NCBI GenBank assembly: GCA_028875175.1
Contig: JAPPFO010000202.1
Location: 1-8,074 of the forward strand
DNA: 8,074 bases
Direction of reading: 5' to 3'
Origin: Chloroflexota bacterium
GTDB lineage: Bacteria; Chloroflexota; UBA11872
Positions 1-6,805 of this stretch are shown in pieces (positions within the stretch are counted from its first letter, which is position 1; each line of letters starts with the position of its first letter). Under the pieces are notes generated by a model, which saw only the letters and a list, made by a program, of their open reading frames with translations, did not search any database and was not told where the DNA came from. The translations under genes were made by a program, and so were the position numbers.

Positions 1-850
1 GCGCCACGCACGCTCCCACATACGCCGTGGCCGCCAGCGACTCCGTGAACCCGCGCCGCGAGGCCGGCAGCAACCGCCGGATGATCGGCAGCCCCACCGT
101 CGCCACCACCGCGTCGGCCTCCAGCGGCTCGTCGTTCACCCGCAGCGCCGGCGCCCCGGGTTCACCGATGGTGATCTCCTGCACCGGCGAAGCCAGCCGC
201 AACTCAGCCCCACGCTCTCGCACCGAGTCCGCCAGCGCGTCCACGATCACCCGGAAGCTCCCGCGGAAGTATCCCAGCCGTTCGCGCCGCTTGTCGGCCG
301 TCCGCGTGCGCGCCCGGGCCATCAGCCGCGCCCACATCCAAGCCATCGAGACCGATTCCCAGTGCCCCGCGAACTTGGCCCGCAGCATCGAGGCGAAGAT
401 CGCCTCGAAGGCCTCGCGGCCCACGTACCGCGGCAGCACCTCCGCCGCCGTCAGGTCTTCAAATGGACCGTAGTCCGTCAGCCGCTGCAAGAACACCGAG
501 CCAAGCCCTAGCCGCAGCCGCGCCCACGGACTCAGCGCCCCAAACCGCAGCAGGTCGAGCGGCGACGTAAACGGATAGAGCCGGCCGCCCAGGTAGTACC
601 CCATCTCCGGCTCCGGCCACTCCAGCCGGTCCCCGACACCCAGTTCCTCCGCCAGCCCGATCATGAAGCTGTCGTGCGTAAACAGGTGGTGATAGAAGCG
701 CTCTACCGGCTCCCCGCCAACCTCGACGGTGGCCAGCTCTCCGCCCGGCCGCGGCGCCGCTTCCGCCAGCGTGACGGCGTGGCCCAGCTTCAGCAGCTCA
801 TGCGCCAGTGCCAGCCCGGTGATGCCGGCGCCAACGATTATGACTTTCAC
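1..850 (-). CDS. FAD-dependent oxidoreductase, amine-oxidase/protoporphyrinogen-oxidase fold (partial, C-terminus off the left edge)
   Basis: I translated this frame by hand; it is open from a GTG at 850 to the window edge, giving 283 residues of a family usually about 430-450 long. A Rossmann dinucleotide-binding site opens the protein: VKVIIVGAGITGLA (GxGxxG at residues 7-12), with E30 placed to bind the FAD ribose and RPGG at 34-37. Further blocks typical of the NAD(P)/FAD-dependent oxidoreductase group related to protoporphyrinogen oxidase follow: PVERFYHHLF (48-57), GYYLGGRLYPF (84-94), a tryptophan-rich stretch near 164-173, LGYFRGSF (192-199) and AVVATVGLP near 247-255. The substrate cannot be read from sequence; bacterial relatives often lie in polysaccharide or lipid-linked sugar loci, and UDP-galactopyranose mutase and carotenoid desaturases share the fold. 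The GTG overlaps the stop of the upstream Agl23-like gene (GTGA) and has no Shine-Dalgarno at normal distance, so it probably depends on translational coupling. Family call is firm; role is inferred from context. Confidence 0.88.
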   Translation of the reverse strand, partial: MKVIIVGAGITGLALAHELLKLGHAVTLAEAAPRPGGELATVEVGGEPVERFYHHLFTHDSFMIGLAEELGVGDRLEWPEPEMGYYLGGRLYPFTSPLDLLRFGALSPWARLRLGLGSVFLQRLTDYGPFEDLTAAEVLPRYVGREAFEAIFASMLRAKFAGHWESVSMAWMWARLMARARTRTADKRRERLGYFRGSFRVIVDALADSVRERGAELRLASPVQEITIGEPGAPALRVNDEPLEADAVVATVGLPIIRRLLPASRRGFTESLAATAYVGACVA

Positions 851-2550
851 AGGCGGAAGGGCCCCAGCGGTCCCTCGTTCAGCAGGTCGGTCCGCACGTA
901 CAGCATGAAGTCATAGGACCCCTTGGGCACGGGCGGTTCTTCGCGCGTCACCAACCAGTGTAGGAACGAACTGCGCGCCGCCGGATCCGACAGGAAGTCG
1001 GCGAAGAATCCCAGGTCCCAGCTCTTGTAGGTGTGCTCCGGGAACCACCAGCGCAGTTTCATCTCGCGGCCCACGAATTCGGGGAGCTGGATCCCAAGCA
1101 CGTCCGCGCTGGACGGGGACATGAGCACGATCTGCGCCTGCTGCGCGTCCTCCAGGTTCATGTCCTTCGTGTATAGCGCGTCCGGGTAGTCGCGCAGGTA
1201 CCAGACCGTCGGCCAGGCGTAATCGTTGTCGATGAGCAGCGGCAGCTTGTCGCCGAGGCCGGTCCGCCTGGCGGCCTCGTCCACGATCGCCGCCACCTCC
1301 TTCACGTCGTCCGTCGTCTGCACGTATACAACCAGGTCGTTTGGCACGCTCCCGCGCTCGTAGTTGATCGGAATGGCGAACCAGACCGTCCAGAACAGCA
1401 GGCCGGCGCTCAGCAGCCCCACGCCGAATCGAGGAAGACCGGGACGGGGCTCATCGAACCACCGCCCCACCCACCAGCACGCCAGCAGCATTGGCGGCCA
1501 CAGCAGGTGTAGGACCAGCCAGGGTGCCTTCTCCCCGGCGGCCGAGTAGACGATCCAGGTCACGACAATCCACACGCCCAACACAAACGGGAGCAGGTGC
1601 CGGGCACAGCGCCCGCGTAGCAGGGCGATCGCGCCAAACAAGAGAGCAAAGGGCTCGTACAGGCCAAGGAACATCGCGTAATAGAACCAGGGCTGATTGA
1701 CTCGCTCGGACTCATGCACGCTCGTCCAGTACTCGATGGAGTTGGTGAAGGCGGCGCGAAAGCCCGGAAGGTGCGTGAGGAACGACGTATAAAACGCAAA
1801 CACGATCAGCACGAACGTCAAGGCGCCGTAAACCACGTGCTCCACGTCGTATCCCAGCGAGCGAAACGCATTGAGCGCCTGGTCTCCCAGCGGGGATACG
1901 TCGGGTCCGCGGCGCCAGGCGCGGTAGGCCAGCCCACCCACGGCTATCAGGACCATCAGCAATGCAAACCCGTGAATGAAGGTGTTTTCCTTTGTCGCCA
2001 GCGAAAGACCCAGCGTCGCCCAGGCCAGGTAAATCCAGCGCCGTTGCGGCCGTTCCAGGTAGCGCATCACCGAGCCAAGGAGCAAAAGGGTGAACAGCGC
2101 CACATAGATGTCCATGCGCAGGAATCGCGAGTAGTAGAGGAACGACGTTGAGATGGTCATCGCCGCCATCGCCAGCGACGTGCCGGTGCGACCCAGTTCC
2201 GGGCGAAAGATCAGCAAGGCGCCCACCGAAGCCACACCAAACAGCGCCGGTACCACGCGCCCCAGGGCATCGGTGACCCCGGCCGCCAGGAACACAATCA
2301 CGTTGCCGAAATAGAGCAACGGCCCGTGGTACGCCGGGTCATACCGGAACTGCTTGCCGTTGATCATGTCGTTCGACTCTTTAGCGTGGATGGCTTCATC
2401 GTGGTGGTAGACCCGCTCGCCCAGATCGAAGAAGCGCAGGCCGGCGGCCACGGCCAGGATCAGGACGTAGAGCAGCCACTCGCCGCGCGACCAGCCAAAC
2501 CAGCCCGGGCGCGCCAGCCAGCCCCGCACCGTGGACACGCTGCCGCTCAC
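847..2550 (-). CDS. Agl23-like GT-C membrane protein (TIGR03663 family, flippase activity-associated)
   Basis: This 567-residue polytopic membrane protein resembles the N-terminal part of PMT-type (GT-C) glycosyltransferases. The invariant features described for the family are visible: the DE dipeptide in HHDEAIH (D51-E52), expected in the first extracytoplasmic loop where GT-C enzymes hold their catalytic acid; HGP at 75-77 in YHGPLLYFGN; and arginines in YYSRFLRMD (139-147). KEN at 187-189, QPWFYY (286-291) and GEKAPW (339-344) are also family-like. About ten or more hydrophobic segments lie between residues 25 and 395; residues 400-567 are largely soluble, probably extracytoplasmic. It likely handles a polyprenyl-linked sugar, as a transferase or as a partner of a flippase; neither activity is shown by the sequence. 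The GTG start overlaps the stop of the DUF2298 gene by GTGA and has a GGAG Shine-Dalgarno seven bases upstream. This family is commonly found near DUF2298 genes, as here. Confidence 0.9.
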   Translation of the reverse strand: MSGSVSTVRGWLARPGWFGWSRGEWLLYVLILAVAAGLRFFDLGERVYHHDEAIHAKESNDMINGKQFRYDPAYHGPLLYFGNVIVFLAAGVTDALGRVVPALFGVASVGALLIFRPELGRTGTSLAMAAMTISTSFLYYSRFLRMDIYVALFTLLLLGSVMRYLERPQRRWIYLAWATLGLSLATKENTFIHGFALLMVLIAVGGLAYRAWRRGPDVSPLGDQALNAFRSLGYDVEHVVYGALTFVLIVFAFYTSFLTHLPGFRAAFTNSIEYWTSVHESERVNQPWFYYAMFLGLYEPFALLFGAIALLRGRCARHLLPFVLGVWIVVTWIVYSAAGEKAPWLVLHLLWPPMLLACWWVGRWFDEPRPGLPRFGVGLLSAGLLFWTVWFAIPINYERGSVPNDLVVYVQTTDDVKEVAAIVDEAARRTGLGDKLPLLIDNDYAWPTVWYLRDYPDALYTKDMNLEDAQQAQIVLMSPSSADVLGIQLPEFVGREMKLRWWFPEHTYKSWDLGFFADFLSDPAARSSFLHWLVTREEPPVPKGSYDFMLYVRTDLLNEGPLGPFRL

Positions 2551-4727
2551 GAGCCCGCTCCAATCCCGAAGATCGAGGTGCCGCCTGCGGAGAAGACCGG
2601 GATGAGGTCGTCGGCCAGGCGTTCCATCACCTCGGGCCCATATCGGTCGCGCTCGCTGTCGCCGGCCACCACGTGCGTCACGCCATAGCGGTCCAGCACG
2701 GCACGCCGCAGCGCGCGGTCGTCAGTCCGGTAGGCCGTGTCGATATCGGCCGCACGAGCGGCGATCCTCGGATCGGACTCCCGCCACAACTCTTCGTGTT
2801 GGGTCCAGCCGATCACGCTCGGGATTCCCGTCCAGGTGGACATGCGCGAGTCGCCGGAGTAGGCGCGGCCGGGCGCTTCCAGCAGCACGGCGTTGCCCGG
2901 AGCATGCGTGCGTAGCCACTCAGCCGCGGCAACTTCCGACGGACGGCTGAGCTGCGCGGCGGCCAGCCCGTCCAACGATCCGGACACCGAACTGGCCTCG
3001 GTCTTCGCCTTCGTAGCAACGATGGGATACGTAAGCGCCGGGACCGCCAGCAGCGCGAACACAGTCGCCGCTGCCGTGCGCGTGAGCGTCAGGCGCAAGC
3101 CGCCCGGTTGCGTAAGGCGGCGCCAGGCCAAAACCAGGCCCGGTCCGGCTGCAACGGCCAGCAGCCCCCAGGCTTGGTAGTGCAGCTTGAACACCGTATT
3201 CATCCGCTCGTTGGGCGGGCCGAAGAAATCATCGACGTAGACAGCCTCAACGACAGTCAAGAGCCCCAGACCGGCAACCAGCAGCCAAAGCAGCGCCGCG
3301 AGCCCCGGCTCGGCCCGGTGGCTCCAGAGGGCATAGACACTGAGCACCAGCAGCGCCCCAAGCGCAACCACCACCTCCCCACCTGCGATCAGCGTAGCCC
3401 CGGCGCCAGCGACGAGCAGGATGACAAAAAAGAGGCGGCCGTCCGGTCGCACATCCCAGAGTAAGTCGGCCAGCGTGACGACCACCGCAGCTAGCAGCAG
3501 CCCGAAGACCTGGAAGTAGTCCAGCGCCTCGCTTCTGACCGTCACCACACCAATCCCACGGCTGCCGGGCGCATAGTTCAGGGTATAGGGCAACCAGGCG
3601 GCCACGGCCACGCTCAGCGCCACGGCGGTCGGGGGCGCCAGGGCCAGCAGTCGTGATCGCGCACGCCAGGCCGCCACCACGCCGCCCGCCAGCACCAGGC
3701 CCGCGAACGTCGGCGCGTCCCAGGCATTGAGCGCATACAGACCGCCCAGCACCAGCCCGGTCAGCGCGCCGCGTGCGAGCCGTTCGGCCAGGGAGTCCAG
3801 CTTCGGCTGCGACCCCGCAACCACCCACTGCACGGCCAGCGCGACGCCCACCAGCGTGATCGGAAGCGCCATCACGTGCGGGTGCAGGTCGCCCAGGATG
3901 AAGGAGAAGGCCGGAAACTCGTTGATCGTGTAGTCGATCACCTGGCCGCCGTCCTCGCGCTGAATCGTGCGCGAGGCATTCCAGCCAATGCCCCGCCAAA
4001 AGCCCGAAGGCGCGTCCGTGCTCTCCGAGAAGAGGTCGCGCAGGACGGCCAGATTCCCGGCCACCATGGTGAGACCGAGTGCCAGCGCAGCCGCCACGTT
4101 GCGGGCTCGCTTCCTGGCGCCCGTCAGCACGGCCAGGTCGTAGCCGGTCGAAGCGGCAGCCACGGCGCCCAGCGCAAAGAGCGCGGCCAGGGCCAGGTTG
4201 TAGCCCACGGCCGGCTCGGCGCCGCTGAGATGCAGCCCGAACGCGGCCATCGAGTAACCCAGGTAGTAGTAGTTGATGGTCTCGCCGGCAAACCAGGGAT
4301 CTGGTGGGGGAAACGACGCTGCGCGGGCCGCGGCGTTCAGCAGAGCGAAATCCATGGGCTTTTCCGTCCCACCGATTTCCGGATTGAGCCAGCGCAGGCC
4401 CACGCCGATCGCAAACATCGCAAGGAGCAGAAAGCTCCCGACCAGCCACAAACGGCCGTTCGCGCGCAGTTCACCCAGACTCGCGCGCAGCATCCAGGCC
4501 AGGACTCCGCTAAGCGCAGCAAATACCAACAGGATGGCTGCCGCGTAACCGCGTCCGTTGGCGAAAAGCCCGGTTGAGAGCCCAAGCCAGGCGAGATAAT
4601 GAGCCAGGAACAATCCAACCGGCGCTGCCAGCAGGACGCCGCCAGAGGGCAAACGTCTACACAGCACAAACGCCCAGGGCACCCCGAGAATGGAAAGCAC
4701 CACCAAGGCGCCAGCCCAAAGCAGCAC
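2547..4727 (-). CDS. DUF2298 / Chlor_Arch_YYY multi-pass membrane protein (TIGR03662 family)
   Basis: A 726-residue, very hydrophobic protein with roughly 14-16 membrane segments, of the single-copy class (usual length about 700-900). The family's signature YYYxG is present as YYYLG at 153-157. Other conserved polar islands are NPEIGGTEKPMDF (115-127), NEFPAFSFILGDLHPH (269-284) and NERMNTVFKLHYQAW (506-520). After the last membrane segment (about 550-568) a soluble domain runs to the end, containing LLEAPGRAYS (615-624), TGIPSVIGW (633-641) and HEELW (644-648). Function is unknown; the layout of acidic residues in loops between membrane segments resembles GT-C glycosyltransferases, so a lipid-linked sugar transferase is a reasonable inference. 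GTG at 4727 is the first possible start after an in-frame stop near 4800; only a weak AAAGG stands about 13 bases upstream. It is the first gene of the coupled operon and is followed by its usual genomic partner, the Agl23-like gene. Confidence 0.92.
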   Translation of the reverse strand: MLLWAGALVVLSILGVPWAFVLCRRLPSGGVLLAAPVGLFLAHYLAWLGLSTGLFANGRGYAAAILLVFAALSGVLAWMLRASLGELRANGRLWLVGSFLLLAMFAIGVGLRWLNPEIGGTEKPMDFALLNAAARAASFPPPDPWFAGETINYYYLGYSMAAFGLHLSGAEPAVGYNLALAALFALGAVAAASTGYDLAVLTGARKRARNVAAALALGLTMVAGNLAVLRDLFSESTDAPSGFWRGIGWNASRTIQREDGGQVIDYTINEFPAFSFILGDLHPHVMALPITLVGVALAVQWVVAGSQPKLDSLAERLARGALTGLVLGGLYALNAWDAPTFAGLVLAGGVVAAWRARSRLLALAPPTAVALSVAVAAWLPYTLNYAPGSRGIGVVTVRSEALDYFQVFGLLLAAVVVTLADLLWDVRPDGRLFFVILLVAGAGATLIAGGEVVVALGALLVLSVYALWSHRAEPGLAALLWLLVAGLGLLTVVEAVYVDDFFGPPNERMNTVFKLHYQAWGLLAVAAGPGLVLAWRRLTQPGGLRLTLTRTAAATVFALLAVPALTYPIVATKAKTEASSVSGSLDGLAAAQLSRPSEVAAAEWLRTHAPGNAVLLEAPGRAYSGDSRMSTWTGIPSVIGWTQHEELWRESDPRIAARAADIDTAYRTDDRALRRAVLDRYGVTHVVAGDSERDRYGPEVMERLADDLIPVFSAGGTSIFGIGAGS
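2558..2561 (-). promoter_or_regulatory. Shine-Dalgarno for the Agl23-like gene
   Basis: On the minus strand GGAG lies seven bases before the GTG at 2550, inside the last codons of the DUF2298 gene. It supports this start, which yields a GTGA overlap with the upstream stop codon. The downstream flavoprotein start at 850 has no equivalent. Confidence 0.5.
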
Positions 4728-4852
4728 GTCGATGGCGCGATGCCTTTCCGGTTCGCGAGCGGTGCAGGAGTAGAGGTCAGAATAGCCAGTGAGCCCCGAT
4801 CAACCAGGATTCACCGGTTCGTCCTGATGCCCCGACCCTGCGCGGCCGGCAC
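4728..4852. promoter_or_regulatory. Divergent intergenic region with presumed promoters
   Basis: This 125-bp gap lies between the divergent starts of the DUF2298 operon (minus) and the solute-binding lipoprotein gene (plus), so it should hold promoters for both. I could not identify a good sigma-70 pair. The best minus-strand -10 candidate is TATTCT (4784-4779), but the sequence 16-17 bases upstream does not resemble TTGACA. The call rests on gene orientation, not on recognised boxes. Confidence 0.4.
4805..4826. promoter_or_regulatory. Possible operator: 22-bp interrupted dyad
   Basis: CAGGA (4805-4809) and TCCTG (4822-4826) are exact inverted copies placed symmetrically around a central ACCGGT palindrome (4813-4818), with three unmatched bases on each side. 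Eight of eleven base pairs obey dyad symmetry, as for a dimeric regulator site. Its place in the divergent promoter region is suitable. A rough estimate gives about a one-in-five chance of a dyad this good somewhere in 125 bp of such DNA, so support is weak. Confidence 0.2.
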
Positions 4853-6388
4853 TTGAGCGCGGTGCGACCGGAGACCCGCGCGCTGCGCAAGCGGCCGTCG
4901 ACCACGAGCCCGGCCGGGCTCTCGCGCCGGGCGCTTTTGCGGGCCGGCCTGATCGCCGGTAGCGGGCTGTTGGCCGCCTGCACGCTGGAGCGGGCCGGGC
5001 CGGAGTTGCCGCCAGTGACTCTGCCTCCGGTGGAAGTCGTGCAACCGCCCCCGCTGCCCACGTCAACTCCCGAACCCACCGCACCGCGGCCCACAGCTGC
5101 ATCCGCAAGCGTCAGCGCTCCACAGTCCCCCGCTGTCACCATTTACTTCGAAACCTGGGGACCCCGGGTGCTCCTCAACGCCTTTAGCGAGATCGCACAG
5201 GAATCCCGCGAGGCAATCCCCTGGGTCACCGTGCAGGCGCGCCTGGACAATGCGCTTTCCTCAGACGGCCTTCGGACACGTTTGCGGAACGACGAGGGAC
5301 CAGACGTCACCCGAGTCGAACCTGAGGACGTGTTCGACTTGACGGCGGCTGGCTTTCTCCACGGGCTGGGTGCGCGTGTGAGCGGCGATCCCGAACTGCG
5401 CGAAGCGGCGCCCGCCGCCCCAGCAGCCCGGACCGGCGCCGGCGGCGAACTCTCCACACTCAGCATCGGGGCCACGCACCAGTGCCTGCTCTATAACGCC
5501 CAGCACCTTGAATCGGTGGGCGTCACCGCGCCCATGAGTTGGCAATCCCCCTGGACCGTGGACGAATTCGAAGAGGCCGCGCGTCGCCTGGTCATCGCCA
5601 ACAACCAGCGCGTCGAACGATTCGGCCTCACCGCCATCCCGGCCTACGCGCGTCCGGTGCTGGCCGAAAAAAGCGACGACTGGCTGGCTTCCGATCAACG
5701 GGCGTCCATGCTGTCCACTCCCCAGCGCCGGGAGCGCCTGCAACGGCTGACCGACTGGCAGACCAACCTGGACATCGAACTGCCAACCGCCTATCGGTTC
5801 GTGGCCCCATTCAGCGGCGGTCTTGCTTCAATGCACATCGACCATACGGACGTGGGACGGTGGGTGCGAGCCAGCGTGCCGTGGGGCGTGGCGCCCTTGC
5901 CCGCCTGGGAGGGCCGCGAATCCCTCACCGAGGCCAACGAGCTGTGCGTGGCGATTCCGGCGCACAGCTCCGAGCCGGACGCCGCCTGGACCTTCGCGCG
6001 TTTCCTGCTTGACGCCCCGGCGCAACGCGCACTCGCCCGCACCAATCTGCTGACGCCCACGCGGCTGGAAACGCTGGAGGACCCGGCGTACCTGGATCCG
6101 AACCAGCGGCCGTACAACCGCACCCAACTTGTCGAGGCGGCGGCCAAGGCCATGCGCAGTCCCGCGCATCCGGGCGCCAAGGCCTGGCACGCCTTGACGG
6201 GCGACGCGATTGCGCCGGTGCGGCAGGGCAAAGAGGACGCCGCCGCCTATCTGGAGCGGGCTGACGCCCTGATCACGCGGCAATTGCGGCTGCGCGGCTG
6301 GTCAGCCGCCGCCGACCGCCCCGGCTACCGCCAGCCGCTCCCCTTCGGCAACTGGTTCCTGGCGGGCCTGGAGGAACGCGGGCTCTAG
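4853..6388 (+). CDS. Tat-exported lipoprotein, ABC-type extracellular (sugar) solute-binding protein, family 1
   Basis: This 511-residue protein probably captures a sugar or oligosaccharide outside the membrane and delivers it to an ABC importer. The N-terminus is a twin-arginine signal, LSRRALLRAGLIAG (23-36), running into a lipobox LAAC with Cys43 as the lipidated residue. A Pro/Thr/Ser/Ala-rich linker follows (about 49-93). The mature domain starts at VTIYFETWG (95-103) and shows family-1 features: GPDVTRVEPEDVFDL (149-163), LYNAQHLESVGV (213-224), WTVDEFEEAARRL (234-246) and a later AAWTFARFLLDAPAQ block typical of the C-terminal lobe. The length is slightly above the usual 400-480 because of the linker and an Ala/Pro insert near 184-198. 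TTG at 4853 is the first start after an in-frame stop; GTG at 4862 is an alternative, and neither has a clear Shine-Dalgarno. No permease or ATPase gene adjoins it. The stop is shared as CTAG with the converging YjbQ gene. The ligand is not predictable. Confidence 0.85.
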   Translation: MSAVRPETRALRKRPSTTSPAGLSRRALLRAGLIAGSGLLAACTLERAGPELPPVTLPPVEVVQPPPLPTSTPEPTAPRPTAASASVSAPQSPAVTIYFETWGPRVLLNAFSEIAQESREAIPWVTVQARLDNALSSDGLRTRLRNDEGPDVTRVEPEDVFDLTAAGFLHGLGARVSGDPELREAAPAAPAARTGAGGELSTLSIGATHQCLLYNAQHLESVGVTAPMSWQSPWTVDEFEEAARRLVIANNQRVERFGLTAIPAYARPVLAEKSDDWLASDQRASMLSTPQRRERLQRLTDWQTNLDIELPTAYRFVAPFSGGLASMHIDHTDVGRWVRASVPWGVAPLPAWEGRESLTEANELCVAIPAHSSEPDAAWTFARFLLDAPAQRALARTNLLTPTRLETLEDPAYLDPNQRPYNRTQLVEAAAKAMRSPAHPGAKAWHALTGDAIAPVRQGKEDAAAYLERADALITRQLRLRGWSAAADRPGYRQPLPFGNWFLAGLEERGL

Positions 6389-6804
6389 CCGGAGGCTCCG
6401 TCCGCCAGCAGGCGGGCCTCGACCGTTCGCGTGCGCGGCCCGTCGCACTCGATCAGCAGCACGTCCTGCCAGACGCCGACTTGTAGCCGTCCTCCAACAA
6501 CCGGTACCAGCACCTGGTGGCCGATCAAATTGGCCCGCACGTGCGCGGCCGCGTTGTCTTCGGCCCCAACATTGTGCGCGTATGGGCCATCCCATGGAAC
6601 CAGCCGCTCCAACGCCCGCGCAAAGTCGTCCAGCAGACCTGACTCTGGCTCATTCAACGTCACGGCGCACGTCGTGTGCGGAACGCTGACCAGCAGCAAC
6701 CCGTCGCGCCGGACCTTGCCCTCGATTGCCGCCTGCATCTGCCGGCCAACCGGATGCACTGACGTCCGCGACGAGGTCGTGACGCGCAGCGACGCAAGGG
6801 GCAC
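6385..6804 (-). CDS. YjbQ/UPF0047 family protein (secondary thiamine-phosphate synthase-like)
   Basis: At 139 residues this is a full-length member of the small, widespread UPF0047 family. The signature is clear: HTTCAVTLNE (43-52), HNVGAEDNAAAH (77-88), RANLIGHQ (90-97), and WQDVLLIECDGPR (112-124). The conserved histidines at 43, 77, 88 and 96 with E82 and D83 are likely to form the metal-binding pocket seen in family structures. Family members are annotated as secondary thiamine-phosphate synthase because of weak activity that can rescue thiamine auxotrophs; the true physiological role is unclear. The GTG start at 6804 sits one base after the stop of the HAD gene and has AGGGA eight bases upstream, so the two are probably co-transcribed. 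The TAG stop overlaps the TAG of the converging solute-binding-protein gene. Alternative starts further in would remove conserved residues. Confidence 0.93.
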   Translation of the reverse strand: MPLASLRVTTSSRTSVHPVGRQMQAAIEGKVRRDGLLLVSVPHTTCAVTLNEPESGLLDDFARALERLVPWDGPYAHNVGAEDNAAAHVRANLIGHQVLVPVVGGRLQVGVWQDVLLIECDGPRTRTVEARLLADGASG

Positions 6805-6805
6805 G

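Noticed and set aside
27..473. A 148-codon plus-strand open frame at the left end
   Set aside because: Its Ser/Arg/Ala-rich product has no motif, and the minus strand here encodes a well-supported FAD oxidoreductase.
3247..4449. A 400-codon minus-strand open frame inside the DUF2298 gene
   Set aside because: It is out of frame with a clear family member, its product is rich in Arg, Gly and Ala without recognisable domains, and such shadow frames are expected in GC-rich DNA.
3876..4577. A 233-codon plus-strand open frame antisense to DUF2298
   Set aside because: Low-complexity, charged product with no motif and full overlap with a strongly supported gene; a GC-driven antisense shadow.
4779..4784. 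TATTCT on the minus strand as a -10 box for the DUF2298 operon
   Set aside because: Four of six consensus matches, but no plausible -35 element 16-18 bases upstream.
5261..5743. A 160-codon minus-strand open frame antisense to the solute-binding protein
   Set aside because: No domain features; fully inside the recognisable solute-binding gene.
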